Assembly: GCA_949825025.1 (NCBI GenBank)
Contig: OX463783.1
Span: 16,651,628 to 16,715,627 of the forward strand
DNA length: 64,000 bases
Source of the DNA: Siphlonurus alternatus
Taxonomy: Eukaryota; Arthropoda; Insecta; Ephemeroptera; Siphlonuridae
Reading direction: 5' to 3'
A model generated the notes under the pieces. That model did no database searches and was not told the DNA's origin. It saw only the letters and a list, made by a program, of their open reading frames with translations. The stretch's first letter is position 1; each line of letters opens with the position of its first letter. Below are positions 1-17,941 of this stretch, in pieces. The translations under genes were made by a program, and so were the position numbers.

Positions 1-309
1 CAATTAAAAATTCATAACTAAAAAACTAGCTGGAATTTGTATACCTGATATTTTAGCTACTGGTAGGGGATGTAGAAGAAAAAATAGTAAATATTTTTCA
101 TAATTTTCATGTGTGGGATTTTTTTTAACATTTGGCGTGTTACATTAATTACCCTTAAAAAAAAAGAGGACTAAATAGAAAATTATATTTATCAACTTTG
201 CTAAATTTCTTAGTTCTACAAAAAGATATATTTCTTCTCAGATAGTACTCAAATTTACATGAATAACTGTTCAGTGTGCTGACGATGGACACGAATTTGT
301 TCTCCAGCC

Positions 310-324
310 ATGGACGTGACCTAA
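310..324 (+). promoter_or_regulatory. Possible 4-codon upstream ORF in a duplicated start-codon segment of the SLC5 gene
   Basis: ATG GAC GTG ACC TAA is read here. The segment around it (about 283-321) is a near copy of the segment that carries the true start (about 380-425); both contain TTTGTTCTCCAGCCATG. If the 5' leader includes this copy it adds a minimal upstream ORF. If the CCAG acts as a splice acceptor, there are two alternative acceptors about 100 bp apart. Confidence 0.35.
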
Positions 325-409
325 AGCAGTATGGAGACGCTGGGACAGTATCATAGGTTCTCCATATGTGTACTGATGGTGTCCATGGACATGCTTTTGT
401 TCTCCAGCC

Positions 410-3400
410 ATGAACGCGACCCTGGACCAATGCGATGACGTGGGGTCGCTGAGCTCGCGGTTCTCCTTGACAGACTACCTGGTGTGCGGTGCCATGCTGT
501 TGGTGTCCACGTTCATCGGTATCTTCTACGGATGGAGGGCCTCGAAGAGCGTGGCTTCCACCAGCAACGTCCTCATGGGTGGTAGGAAGATGGCCACCTT
601 CCCCATGGCCATGTCCCTCATCGCCAGGTACGTGGTATATCGATATTTTTTGTTCTCGGGGATTATAATACGTCTTAAACCTTAAGATATGATTGGAAGA
701 AAGGTTGATCATGAATTTTTGTCTTGTGGATTTGATTCGAGGTGATCTGGGAGAATACTTCTATTCTATGCATGAATATTTTGGCTATATTTGAATAGAG
801 CTATGATTTCAAGTAATTATTTCAATAATGGTGACTTTTATATATAGTGACGAGAAATATAGATATTTTAAAACATATTGTGTACTTTCAAATTCATTTT
901 TAAATTTGTATAATAAAAAGTAGTTCCTTAATATTAATTATCTCTGTTACAGCTTCATGTCAGCTATAGCCTTGCTGGGCAACCCCGCAGAGATTTACCG
1001 GCACGGCACTCAATTCTTCATGATTGGCCTGGCGTACTTTCTGATCACCCCGATCACAGCCTATCTCTTCATGCCCGTCTTCTTTAACCTGAGGCTCACA
1101 TCGGTGTATGAGGTAAGTTTTGTATGGATGCATATTAAATTTTATTTTAAGTAACAATTTATAGTGTCATAATTTATCCCTCTTTATAGAGCTGGGTGGA
1201 GAAACTAGTGGTAAAAAGTGGTCCAACGAGGATTGTTGTATTTAATTAACATTGTAAAATCATATAAATGTTCTGACAGCAGCCACAGTATAATTTTATA
1301 GAAATGACATCACCATAATTAGTTTGCGATGCCTTCAGACAAGCATTAAAAATTATATAATTTTCATTTTATTATAAACGTTGCTTTTTATATAAATTTT
1401 GTTGCTTTTGTGATTCTTTCAATGCTATACGTATTGCCGTATCTTTGGGAAAACCAAGTGGTCCTTTATGTCCTTGATAAGATGCAGTATTAACTTTATT
1501 GACGTGGATTCGCATTGTCCATGTTGCTTTTTGCTACACATGAAAAAATTATAGGAACAAAAATGGCTACTATAGGGTTTATCAACTAGTGCGCAATATT
1601 AGCATAATCTCACTTAAACGCCAGATGACAAAAACAATAATATATCAACATGTTTACAGTACCTGGCTCTACGATTCAACAACCCAGTACGTCAGCTCGG
1701 ATCTGTAATTTGCACGGTGCAAATGGTAAGCAGCTTTGCATTTTATAAATAAAACGTTTTTAATGTTATATTGTGAGCAAAATCATCATAATTTATTCTT
1801 TCTATTGAAATATTTTGTTTTGTTCACAGTTATTGTACATGCCTATTGTGGTTTATGCACCTGCACTCGCATTAAATCAAGGTAAATATAATTTATAGTG
1901 AATAACATTATGAAAATTTATTTAACAATATATTTAAAATCATAATATAAATATACATAATGGAGTATCGACCTCAATTTTTTTTATTGCAGAAATGGAT
2001 AGAGGGTGCAAAGTTATGCTACCCTGATTTTTTTCAGATTTTTTTGAGACCAGGAAGTATTTTTAAAAAATTATTGAAAGTCCTTTTTGTGACGTCACGA
2101 GGCGGCAAGTGCTAGCTTTTTCTTAAGGAGCGGCGTCTCGTGACGTCATGAAAAGGACTTTCAATAATTTTTTAAAAATAGTTCCCGGTTTCAAAAAAAT
2201 CTGAAAAAAATTAGGGTAGCATAACTTTGCACCCTCTATCCATTTCTGCAATAAAAAAAATTAAGGTCGATACTCCATTGTATAATCAAACTTTACTAAA
2301 CTTATTAAATTATGTGTAATTAACTTCATTTTTCCATTTTGTTTTGCAGTGACCGGTATCAACACGTACGTTGCAGTAACTGTTACGTTTCTAGTCTGCA
2401 TATTTTATACCTCAGTTGTAAGTATGTTTGATTGCAGACTTTCTTGAGAGAGAATAATGATTCCACATTACCATTTACTTATTATTTTTATTAGATTCAC
2501 AGTAATTTCAAAGTACTCTCCATTTCAGGGCGGTATGAAGGCGGTAATGTGGACAGACGCCTTCCAAGTGTTGATCATGTTTGGAGCTACGTTGGCGGTG
2601 ATTGGCAGAGGGACGTACGACGTTGGAGGATTTGGGACCGTCTGGAGACGAGCCGAGGAGTCGGATCGTATCGAGTTCTTCAAGTAAGTGTGTTAATTCG
2701 GAGAGAGCGCTAAACAATCATTCAAATGCTCAAATATTTAAACACAACATTGAGACTACTCCGATGTGTGAAGTGCAGACAGTATGTCTCTCCTAGCGAG
2801 ACTGAGGAGCATTGAACGTTCTTATGCAGCATGTTTAATATATACTACTATCAGAACCAAAAAGGTGTGCCCCTCTCCTTATGGAACTTGTATGCTATTC
2901 AGGGGTACACCTTTTTGAATCTGATAGTAACCTGGGTGCAGGAGGTATAGCAGCGCAGCGGGTCAGAGGTTATCCACTTTTTGTGCTGTTTTCATGTATA
3001 ATTAATTACACTTGATTTCATTATTTTTACCACAATCCATTGAAAAAAAAGGACTATGAATAATTCATTGTAAGATTTATTTATAGTAAGAATACTATGA
3101 ATTGATTGTTTAAGTTATAAGTTATAAACTTGAAAATAAGCAAACTAATTTTTCAATACAAAACGTATTAATTTTTTTCGGGGTAAAATTGTACGCATAG
3201 TGCGTCGTTACAGTTACACCGGTATACAATGATATTGAATGATTGTCATCGTTAGGGTTTTTAAAATACGTGTACTTGACCTATTTTCAGTTTGGACCTC
3301 GACCCGAGCACCCGCCACACATTTTGGAACATCGTGATCGGCGGGACGGTTCTCTGGAGCTCCATCTACTCTGCAAACCAAGCGCAAGTCCAGCGTTATC

Positions 3401-6090
3401 TCTCCGTGCCTACCATCGGACATGCCAGGAAGTAAGTCAAATTAATATGCAACATTTCTAGTTTTGCTGTGAATTTAGCATATTTAAAACTCACTAGAAG
3501 TGTTAGTACTGTTTAAGTTCTCTAGTTTTAACAAACAGATTTTGATCATATCTGGTCGTTTTTACCAGCAAAAGAATGAAAAAATTAGCTTTCGGGAATG
3601 TAAAAAAATACAATGTTGCAAATTATGTAAAATATGAATGGCAGGGCAGGAAATTTAAACTTCCGGTTACATTTTGTGATTTGATCAAACTGATTTAAAT
3701 GTCAAGCAAAGCAAAAATCTTAATAACTCCACATTTAATAAGACGAGGTCTTCATAATTTTTGGATGAAATGCGCGAAAATTAGTTTGTATTTTTTTTTT
3801 TTTTTTGCTGGAGACTTCGATGCCTGCAAATATAATGTTATAATCTAATTGCTTGTATTAATGAACATGAATGTTTCCAGTGCTCTGTGGATCAACAGCT
3901 TCGGTATAATAGCTCTGCTTGCCATCAATTGCTGGGGCGGCCTCGTCATGTACGCCAAATACCATGACTGTGACCCACTGCTGTCCAAGGTATGAGAAAC
4001 ATCATTGTTACTAGAAACTGCAATTTTTGTGATGTTATTATATATTACAGATGTTATAATTGGAGAATAAGCATTATATTATTCATAATAATGATGTAAT
4101 TTATTAGCTTTTTTTATTACATCTGCTTTTGTACGTGTCTCATTTATTTAATGTATAGTGCATATTATATTATAGCATTTTTTTTACAGATAAAAAAATA
4201 TTAATATGAAAATAAGGTATTTTAAGAGTCTCTCAAATCTTGTTATTCATAAAAAAAAAAAAAACTAAAAAAATACATTTTTTTCTCTATTTTTTTTTTT
4301 TTTTTTTTCAGAATTGATAATTAGACTTTTTCTTTGCAGAAAATCAAAGCTTCCGATCAGCTGATGCCTTTATTTGTGATGGACACGATGGCAGATTTAC
4401 CTGGCGTGCCGGGACTTTTTGTGGCAGGAATATTCAGCGGATCACTCAGGTGGGTTATTTTTTGGCAGTATTTAAACTATAAATTAAATTATATATTATA
4501 TATCTCCCCGTACGTCTAAAATACACCACTCACAAAGTAGACCCTAGAAAGGGAAGACTGACTGTCCATCATGTCTCCAGCACGGTGTCCACGGGTCTGT
4601 CCGCCCTCTCGGCCATCACGCTGACGGACTTTCTGCCCGGGTGCTGCGGCGTGAAGCTCGAGGACGCTCGGGCCGCGCGCCTCTCCAAGTGGATCAGCAC
4701 CGTGTTCGGACTCGTCAGTCTGGCGCTCGTCTTCGTTGTGGCGCAGCTCGGGGCGGTGCTGCAGGTACGTGTCATTAGCTACGACCTTCCAGAAAACTTA
4801 AACCTTCTGTAGCATATCTGTGTAAAATATTTAATTTGCGGCGGAGACTTTAACGCTGGATGAAGTACAACTGTTCACTCCAGCAATGAGATATTAGAAT
4901 GTGAAAATTTTAGTGGCTTAATCGAAAGAAGGGGTAAAAATATGGTACTGTGAATTTTTTCAGATCTTTCTGAGACCAGGAACTATTTTTAAAAAAATTA
5001 TTGAAAGTCTATTTTGATGACGTCACGGGCGTCCTTGAGAAAAAGGATAGGGCAGTGCCGCCCGTCACGTCATAAAATAGACTTTCAACAATTTTTTAAA
5101 AATAGTTCCCAGTCTCAGAAAGATCTGAAAAAATTCACAGTACCATATTTTTAACCCTTCTTTCGATTAAGCCACTAAAATTTTCACATTCTAATATCTC
5201 ATTGTATAATGACTATAATGTATATCTAATTCTCACCTACTGAACGAATAACCTTAATTTAAACGACCTTCTTGTTCAGTATCAAACTAAAGCAGGAGTA
5301 CAATTGAATTTTCAAGTCATGCCCCCCTCCCTTACCCTCTTAAGCATTTTTTTTAAAGAAATTTTTTATAACACATTATGATTGAAAATTTTAAGTAAAA
5401 TTTGAAATTTTAATGATGACAAAAAGAATAAGATGCATGTTTTTAGTGTTAAAAATGCATTTTTGTTATAATAATACTAGAAGATGTATTCATAATTACA
5501 AATTTTTTCACAGGCAGCACTCAGCGTATTCGGCATGGTGGGAGGTCCAATGATCGGCCTCTTTACCCTTGGCATGTTTGTACCATGGGCAAATTCAGCG
5601 GTGAGCAAAATTATACTGTAATGTTTAATAATGTACTACAGAATTGTTATTGTACGTATCTGAATATTCAGATATCATAATTTACTGTTCAAAATGTATA
5701 AAAATAGAACAGCAGGTTTAATTAAATGAGAGACAACAGTTAATAATTGCACTGCAAAGTCTGAATATTATTTTAATAAGCAATAATATTTTTATTCAGG
5801 GTGCACTGGTGGGCACGCTGACCAGCCTGGTGGTGGTGTTCTGGCTCGGTATCGGTGCTCAGGTGGCCTCCCTGTCCGGCCAGGTGCGTCTGGTGACCAG
5901 GGTGTCCTCCGTGGCGGCCTGCAACTGCTCGCAGTACCTCGAGGACTCACCGCTGATTTTCGAGGAGCCGGAGTGAGTGAGGGAATAATAAAAAAATATT
6001 TGCAATTAATTACAATTAATATTAAAAGAAGAACAGGCTTTATTGGAGAGTTTATAATCCAAAAATCTGAGGTGGTACACGCACACTATA

Positions 6091-6128
<38 letters not shown>

Positions 6129-7174
6129 ATTTTAAATTTTCTTGTACAGTACATTACTATATAGCTCATGGTTGTTGTTTTATTCCACGGCAGCTCTTTC
6201 TCTCCGGTGTCCGCGTGGTACCGAGTCTCGTACATGTGGTACGCTCCTCTGGCCTGGTTGTTGGTGATGGTGGTAGGCTCGCTGGTGAGCCTCGTGACGT
6301 CACCACAAAAGCATCTGGACCGACGTCTGCTGTCTCCGCCGGTGGTGGCTCTCATGGACTGTCTACCCAGTACCTGGCAGGGAAGCATGGGATGGAAAAA
6401 CGAGGTACATCATACCGGAGTCTTTGATTTTTATAGTTCTCACTGTGTTCTTTGATTCTATCAATATGTTTAATTGATATTAAAATTGTTGACCGGTCAT
6501 ATCGCCTTGAGGTTAGGCAGCTTGTGCAGCATCATAACAAATTTATAATAAAATATGTAGCAGGAACACTGGCATCGCTATTAAATACTGATATATGAGC
6601 TGATTTCTGTTTATGTTTACATGAGGTGGAAGAGGGGTATTATAGTCCTTACTTGCTCATTGTGAAGGAGGCGCAGGAGGGAGGGAAAAGAGAAAGTATT
6701 GGCAGGCCAGATTGTACATTGACCACAGGCATAATGACAAAAAAAAAACAATAAAAATAATTTTAACAGTTCTTTGGTGATGCGATTTTTTTTTATGAGT
6801 TCTATCGTGTACTGTTAAAGTATTATTAAAGTACTTAAACTTGATTTATTTTATTAAGTTAAGTAAAAAAAGTAATTATACACTCTGTTTATATGCTATC
6901 CGTGCATTCTATTCTGGCCCTCCTCACAGATGACGTCAGCGCAATCCCTTCTATATATTTTAATTTGATTTTGAAAAATTGAAATTCACATTCTTTGAAC
7001 CGGAGAAAATCTGCATTTAGAAGGATTCCTTTAAATTTAATAAAAAATATTCATAACTTTAACTACCTATCTCTGTTTTAGGAGTCAAATGCAAAGCTGG
7101 AAGATGGCAAGAAAGAAATACCTGACAAAGAAGGGAATGAAAATTATGCATTTGAAACGTACAAAATAAGCTGA
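410..7174 (+). CDS. SLC5-family sodium-coupled solute symporter (SMVT/SMCT-like), 14 exons, 608 aa
   Basis: Exons read from GT-AG sites with consistent phase: 410-627, 953-1112, 1660-1725, 1830-1881, 2350-2417, 2529-2683, 3291-3431, 3881-3989, 4340-4449, 4581-4764, 5514-5600, 5800-5972, 6194-6404, 7082-7174. They join into one 608-residue open frame, the usual length of the family. Hallmarks seen: [15 protein letters not shown] and FIGIFYG at the first helix, [77 protein letters not shown], and [11 protein letters not shown] near the C terminus. Known members are plasma-membrane transporters that couple sodium to vitamins, monocarboxylates or iodide; the substrate cannot be told from sequence. 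The C terminus ends YKIS. A polyadenylation signal AATAAA lies at 7244-7249. Introns 4 and 10 carry MITE-1 copies. The start is the first ATG of the frame. It is preceded by a splice-acceptor-like TTTGTTCTCCAG, so an upstream 5'-UTR exon is possible. Confidence 0.93.
1960..2279. mobile_element. MITE-1 fold-back element, copy 1 (SLC5 intron 4)
   Basis: Near-perfect inverted repeat of about 320 bp. It opens ATGGAGTATCGACCTCAA and closes with the complement TCGATACTCCATT. The centre contains two TGACGTCA-type octamers (GTGACGTCACG and CGTGACGTCATG) flanking a GGCGGCAAG/GGAGCGGCG spacer. There is no ORF. The same element occurs near 4884, 13306, 36704, 39341, 52386 and 60930. Confidence 0.85.
4884..5204. 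mobile_element. MITE-1 relative with different outer arms (SLC5 intron 10)
   Basis: Inverted repeat with outer arms CAATGAGATATTAGAATG / CATTCTAATATCTCATTG. Its inner part (AACTATTTTTAAAAAAATTATTG, GATGACGTCACGG, CAGATCTTTCTGAGACC) matches the core of MITE-1. This looks like a subfamily with replaced termini. No coding capacity. Confidence 0.75.
6093..6121. repeat. (TA)n microsatellite
   Basis: Uninterrupted TA dinucleotides in SLC5 intron 12. Confidence 0.9.
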
Positions 7175-7501
7175 ATTAAGTGCTATAATTATATTTTTTT
7201 TTATAATTTTTTTTATCCTGGATTTGTTCAAAATTTGTATTATAATAAAATTTTATTGACGTGATTTGTATTTTTTTCTTAATAATTATAACATCACAGA
7301 GACCATAGTTATTATAAGCGTCTTTTGTATACTTCGTTGTATAAATTATTACGACATTTTACCACGTTAAATATTGCAAGACAGGAAAAAAAATACAAGA
7401 GGTTAGACAGGTTACTATTACGATGTTGCTAATTTCTGGTTTATTACATTTACATTTTACCATAATTAGCAAAGATTTTAAAAGACATCTCACTATTACG
7501 G

Positions 7502-7990
7502 TAATGGGGTACTGACCGGTATTTGAGTTAGCAATACTAGTAAAAAGTACTGTGAATTCTATGAAGAACGAGCCCTATTAGAGCATTCTACGACAATTTG
7601 CTGATTTTATATGAATTTTTAAAACTTTTTTTGGTGACGTCATACAATTGAATCTTAAATGGGGAAATGCATCAGTTAACATTGCTAAAATGAAAATTTA
7701 TTGAAGTACGAATTTCAAACCTTCATTATCGTGATTCTAGTACCTGAAAACTTTGCAAATGAAGTTTTGGTTACATTTCAATATTAAGTATGAGATTTGG
7801 CAATGTTAACTGATCTATTTTCCCATTTAAGATTCAATGCTATGACGTCATTTTTGAGAGGTTTTAAAAATTCATATAAAATCAGGAAATTGTCGTAGAA
7901 TGCTGTAATAGGGCGTGTTCTTCATGAAATTCTCGTGCCTTTTGAAATATTGACAAAAACTTGAAACTTTTTTTTGGTCAGTACCCCATT
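7502..7990. mobile_element. Fold-back element downstream of the SLC5 gene
   Basis: Inverted repeat with ends TAATGGGGTACTGACC and GGTCAGTACCCCATTA. Internal mirrored blocks include GACAATTTGCTGATTTTAT / ATAAAATCAGGAAATTGTC and GCATCAGTTAACATTGC / GCAATGTTAACTGATC. It also carries TGACGTCA twice. It has no ORF and is a distinct family from MITE-1. The rest of 7175-9545 shows nothing I can name. A less AT-rich patch at about 8165-8370 has no long frame and could be an unrecognised exon or old repeat. Confidence 0.75.
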
Positions 7991-9009
7991 ATGCCAGTTT
8001 ATTATTTTTAAATTACATTTTTATAAATGTGTAATAATCTGTGTACTCGTCAAGAAAGGAGTACTATTAAAAACATAGCATGGTAACTGAAAAAAAAAAT
8101 AAAATTAAAATACTAGTTATAGATCACTTATTTATTATTTGGTTAAATGTAAATAAATTAACATTAAATCAGGGTCTTGGTTACACTTCTACCACGAAGG
8201 TACTGATCTGCATGGGCTGCAGAGTTACTTAATTCCGGCATCTTTTCTGCCTACCTGCCATGACCTTGCTCGACCTCAGAGAATGTTCTCCAGGCAAGAT
8301 GGATGCTCTTCTCTAGTTACCTCCCAGCGTGGTCTCGCAGACAGAGAGAACGGTGAACGCTGAGAACATATCTTGAAGAAATATTGTCAAGTGAGGATTA
8401 TTTGAAGATGATATTATTATTTATGACACGTTGCTAACCTGTGATATAAACGTAATGATTTCTAAGGTTTAATCCCCAGCAAACAGTCATGCCTGGAGGT
8501 TTATGCTAATATATGCATGTAATTTAGAACATTTTAAGATGGTAAATGGCTTCAAGGTATTATAGTTAATTTTATTTGTAAATGACATCATAATATATTT
8601 TAATCAAAGATTTTTTTTATCAAGAAAGTCTATTAGGTTATAATTATGGACTGTTCATATTATTTTACACTAGATCGAAGCTACGTAAGAATGCCTTCGC
8701 TTCATGCTACTAAAAAATAACGCAAATTAACCATTGCTATAACAATTTTGACAGTTCATTCTAATTGTATTTTTTAAAATTTCCTGCTAGATTAGACAAG
8801 AATGACAATTGCATGTATAACACATTGTTAAATTTGTCTTCTTTTGAAGACACTGAAATTAAAAGTTAATTGAATTAGTGTTCTCTGCTTACCTGGAGAG
8901 ACACTGAAGCTTATAATGTTGCATGTGTATCTTGAGATTTAAATTTAAAAATTAGACTTATTCATACATACTGTGCAGCCATTGATTAAACTAAAATTTT
9001 AGTACATTA

Positions 9010-9190
9010 AAGGTGGATTTTCATGAGCGACAAAAGCGATGCGGCGCGATTTGACGTAAAAGCTGCAAAATCCTATGCGGCGGCGAATTCGCCGGTAATC
9101 GCGTTAATTACGATGCTCTTTTTTTTAATCGCCCAATATGGCCGCCAATGGATGTTACAGCAAGTGCGCATTATTCGCAAATCCACCTTA
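9010..9190. mobile_element. MITE-3, copy 1
   Basis: Short element with terminal inverted repeat AAGGTGGATTTTCATG...AAATCCACCTT and a CG-containing interior (GCGATGCGGCGCGATTTGAC). A second copy lies in inverted orientation at 58653-58864. The 61-residue open frame that crosses it is a by-product of the repeat. Confidence 0.75.
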
Positions 9191-9545
9191 AGGTTTATAA
9201 ATTCTTAGAAATTTTTTCCTCATTAATACAATACAACTTTCAGTGTAGAGAACAATTTTCTTAATTTCTATACAAAAAATGAATACAAAGCCTTCTTTTA
9301 TCTGTTTTTCACATGGAAGGGTTATTTACATCTAATATTTCTTTACTGTATGTACACAATGGTACATATGAAATATTTATTTATAAAATAAACTTCCTGA
9401 GATTCAAAGCAGGAAAAAAGGATGTTTCTTAATTATAAGCGCTCGGCACAATAATCTACCACAATTTATCACATTTTACTGGTGTTAACTTGTTACGACT
9501 AACTTAATTATAAGTTTCTTTAGTCTTTTCACTTTTTTTTTCAAG

Positions 9546-11178
9546 ATGTTTGGAAGTTACACCCGTATTTCTCTGCTTGTTTTTAGTTTGTTCTACAGCA
9601 ACGTGTTAGCAGGTAATAATTAAAAAAAAATCTTATAACCATGCATGTATTGTATTTGCCTCCATTTTAGCTTATGTTTTCTTACTTCCTTACTCTATCA
9701 GTACGTACAGTACACATAACGGTGTTTAATACGTATTCATTGAAGACGGATTATGTTATTCTTATGAGGAGTCGTCAATGGATACGTATTAAACACCGTC
9801 ATGTAAACGTAGTGTATGTCTATGCACTGTACACAGTGGTAAATATATAACCGTGATATATGAAAAATTTAATAAAATAATAAATGAATTAGTCTTGCTT
9901 GATTAATGAATTCGTGGCAGGAAATACAAATCTTAATCATGCTTCTTGCATCATGGTATAATTTTGTTGCATATATATAAACATTTAAAAAAAATCATGA
10001 CATAATTCTCTGCTGTGTTATACAATATATTGGATTAAATTTTATGGAATATTTTTCGGTATTGATGTGTTTACACTCAATCAACTTCGCGAAAAGCCGA
10101 ACTTTACCCATGCTAATGATGTTAACTTATATATAGTTTATGATGTACATTTTAACATCTTTGTCTTGAATATAATATAAAAGAAGATCTCAATGAACTG
10201 AGTTCTTATCTTTATCTTAACGCACTGTACAATCGCCCATAAAATTATACCACGAAATTAAAATGATCTCTTTGTATTTTCGAGCAGCAGTCACAAAAAA
10301 ATCAGGCAGGACTCGGCAGGAGTAACGCGTCCCAAAGTGTACATGCAAATGCATAGTTAGTTTAAGAAAAAAATATGTTTGAATATTTTATGATTATTTG
10401 CTACTTTTACTATAATGATACCATTAAACAGAATACCACAAGACTTTTCATCATATACGTATATTAATTATTAAAGATTATCTAAATTTTAAATTGCTAT
10501 TTCAAACTTAAAATAGTACGATTAGGATTTTAGATAATTTGTTCAAACGGTGATGGAGAAATGGAGAAAATCTTTAAATTCAAAATTTGAAAAAATCCTA
10601 AGCAAAATTTTGCTTTGCATAATAAAGTAAACTTATAGATAAAAAAATAAATTCAATTAACAACATTTTATTATTGAATTTTTTAAAAAAAGTATATAAT
10701 ACATCAAAGAATTGGTTGTTTTAAAATTTTAAATAGAATCTGCACATTAGTTTTAGTTATTTTAACTTATTTAATAATGTGTGTTCTCTGTGTTTCAGGT
10801 TCACTTTCTGATGCCATATTAACAAATACAATAATATCATCAATAACTCTAACTATATCTTGTATAGGTTTGGCATTATTTATATTTAAAATGTTTAAAT
10901 CTAAGAAGATCTCATGTTGTAAACCTAAATTTTGTCAAAATTTCAAACCATGTGAGTTGAACTGCTGCTGCTGCTGCTGTTGGGAAGGCATGTACGTTGA
11001 TGGAAAAGACATTCAGAATCAGCTGGCTACACCTGCCATAAGAAAAACACCCGAGGGACCAACATTGAACCCTTGTCCAGGGTCCAGTACGTCGTATCTG
11101 GAACTTGTGGGGGACCAAATGAAGAAAGAGTTGGATTTGCGTGCTGCGGACTCGGCTATTTATGATGTAGTTGAATAA
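9546..11178 (+). CDS. R1: ectodomain-less receptor-family membrane protein, 2 exons, 148 aa
   Basis: Exon 1 is 9546-9612 and exon 2 is 10799-11178, joined by a phase-1 intron. Residues 1-22 form a signal peptide (MFGSYTRISLLVFSLFYSNV), followed by only about 8 residues before a transmembrane helix at about 30-53. The juxtamembrane tail is cysteine-rich and contains six consecutive Cys encoded by a TGC/TGT run (10963-10980), a plausible palmitoylation patch. The tail ends with SYLELV and IYDVVE, matching the tyrosine motifs of its neighbours. No module A, B or C exon was found in the 1.2-kb intron. I do not recognise a named family. It could be an ectodomain-less signalling partner, a degenerate copy, or a gene with undetected exons. 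Confidence 0.7.
9695..9835. repeat. Small fold-back repeat in R1 intron
   Basis: ACGGTGTTTAATACGTATTC is mirrored by GATACGTATTAAACACCGT, with weaker complementarity outside (GTACAGTACACATA / TATGCACTGTAC). Probably a MITE relic. Confidence 0.6.
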
Positions 11179-12718
11179 TGGTGGGGGCATTAAAACAAGA
11201 CGTCGTTGTGTGAAAAAATTTCAGTTCTCTAGCTCCTTGCCTGATGAAATGAAATGTACGTTAAATGACGAATCATTATTGAAGGGAAGGTATATATTAT
11301 AAGTTCAGAACATCTATTGTTTTTACCCTATTAGGCGGGTCGCACACAGCCTCATATTTATTCGATCGTATCTGATCGTTTCTGTTTTTCCAATTTTTCT
11401 AAGGCATACGATACGAAGCTGTGTGCGCGGCTATACACCTGCATGATCGCATAAGTTCTTTCTTTATTATATATTATAATGCGTTACGAAATTATGCAAT
11501 ACTGTGTGAGACAGTCCTTGTACGTAAATTATGATTTTATTTAAATTTAATTATAATAATTATATATACTTTAATATTAATTCATACAATTTTTTATATT
11601 AATCGTGTATTAATATATCATATTTTATCCTTACAATAATCAAATTAGTTCCACTCTGATACAAAAATCAGTCGTAAATTATAAAATTATGATTTTTTTT
11701 TAGCATCTATCAACATTTATAATTATTTGAGGGAAATGATAATTTTAATCATTACATCTGCTTCCACGATCGTATGCAAAAACGAGCTTTCTGTTGATGA
11801 AGAAAAATATCATTCTTGCACATGGTCGTGAAGGCAGATAGCTCATATTCGCGACGATATCATTATACATGTGAATGTAAGCTCATATTCCCAACAATAT
11901 CACTAACAGTAACATGGAATAAGTTGATGTTGGTGACATCGACATAATTATATATTTAACTTCAGTCTCTTTTGGACCACGCAGTTTCATTGTTATTAAA
12001 TTATATGTTATTGGTGTAACATATATTATAAGTTTTTTTCATCTACCTTGAAACTCTTTAACAGTTGACAAAATATAACAAAATTATTAAACAATAATTG
12101 TAATATATACTGTGCATAATATTCAAAATTGACTCACTTTAGTGTGTATAATCACTGTATATAATTGAAATTTTACTTTAAAAATGCAATAATTTCTAAT
12201 CTCGTAGTTTGAATTGTAATTAAATTTCTCGATAAAAATAAAATCCTCATTTTGTTTCATAAGTTGTTTATTTATTTCAGCTCCTTAAAATTAAGACATT
12301 ATAGCATTACGACATTGTTTATTTTTTTGGTTTTGCCATGTATTGCAATTAATGCAAATTTATCAAAATACGTCAAAGATTTATAATGACGCACTCAAGT
12401 TTCTTTAAAAACCACCACTAAACGTCATTGTTATCAAAACATAAAGTGTGTACAGCAATCAAAATGCTTTTTTTTTATTAAATGTATGAATTAATGACAC
12501 AAAATTTGAGTCATAGTAAGAAATAATCATTATAGTGTTTCTTAATTAATTAATTTAAACTCTGTATTTTATAATAAAATAATTTTTATGTAAGTATTTT
12601 TATTGCTGTTCACACTATAGTTAGAGGAAACAATTTTTCTACATAAGCAGAGAAATCATTAGGTCATCGCGACTTCCTCGCTCTGAAGGATGTTAAAACA
12701 TTCATCAACAGGTCAGCA
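11179..12718. other. R1-R2 spacer
   Basis: AT-rich. It holds a small inverted repeat at about 11335-11432 (GTCGCACACAGC / GCTGTGTGCGC). I see no gene. AATAAA near 12235 may serve R1 but is far from its stop codon. Confidence 0.4.
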
Positions 12719-17656
<4,938 letters not shown>

Positions 17657-17941
17657 GGTAATATTTAATTAATATTAATTTTAATGTAATTATTTAAATT
17701 TTTAACTCAATTACAATTAAAATTAAGATATCAATATAATTATATTTTTGACAATGTTTTTTAAGTTAGTGAATATGCGCTATGCTGGAAAATGTAAGGA
17801 TAATTTTATTGAGATTAATTAATATTAATTAATTGGTCTGAACAATCGATTTATGAATCAAGAATTAAAATAAATGAACGATGAACCTTCTGTACATGTA
17901 ACAAATAAGTAAATTGTTAATTGTATTCAAACTACTTATAG

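Noticed and set aside
9023..9208. 61-codon frame with a hydrophobic stretch
   Set aside because: Lies within MITE-3; the second MITE-3 copy does not preserve it.
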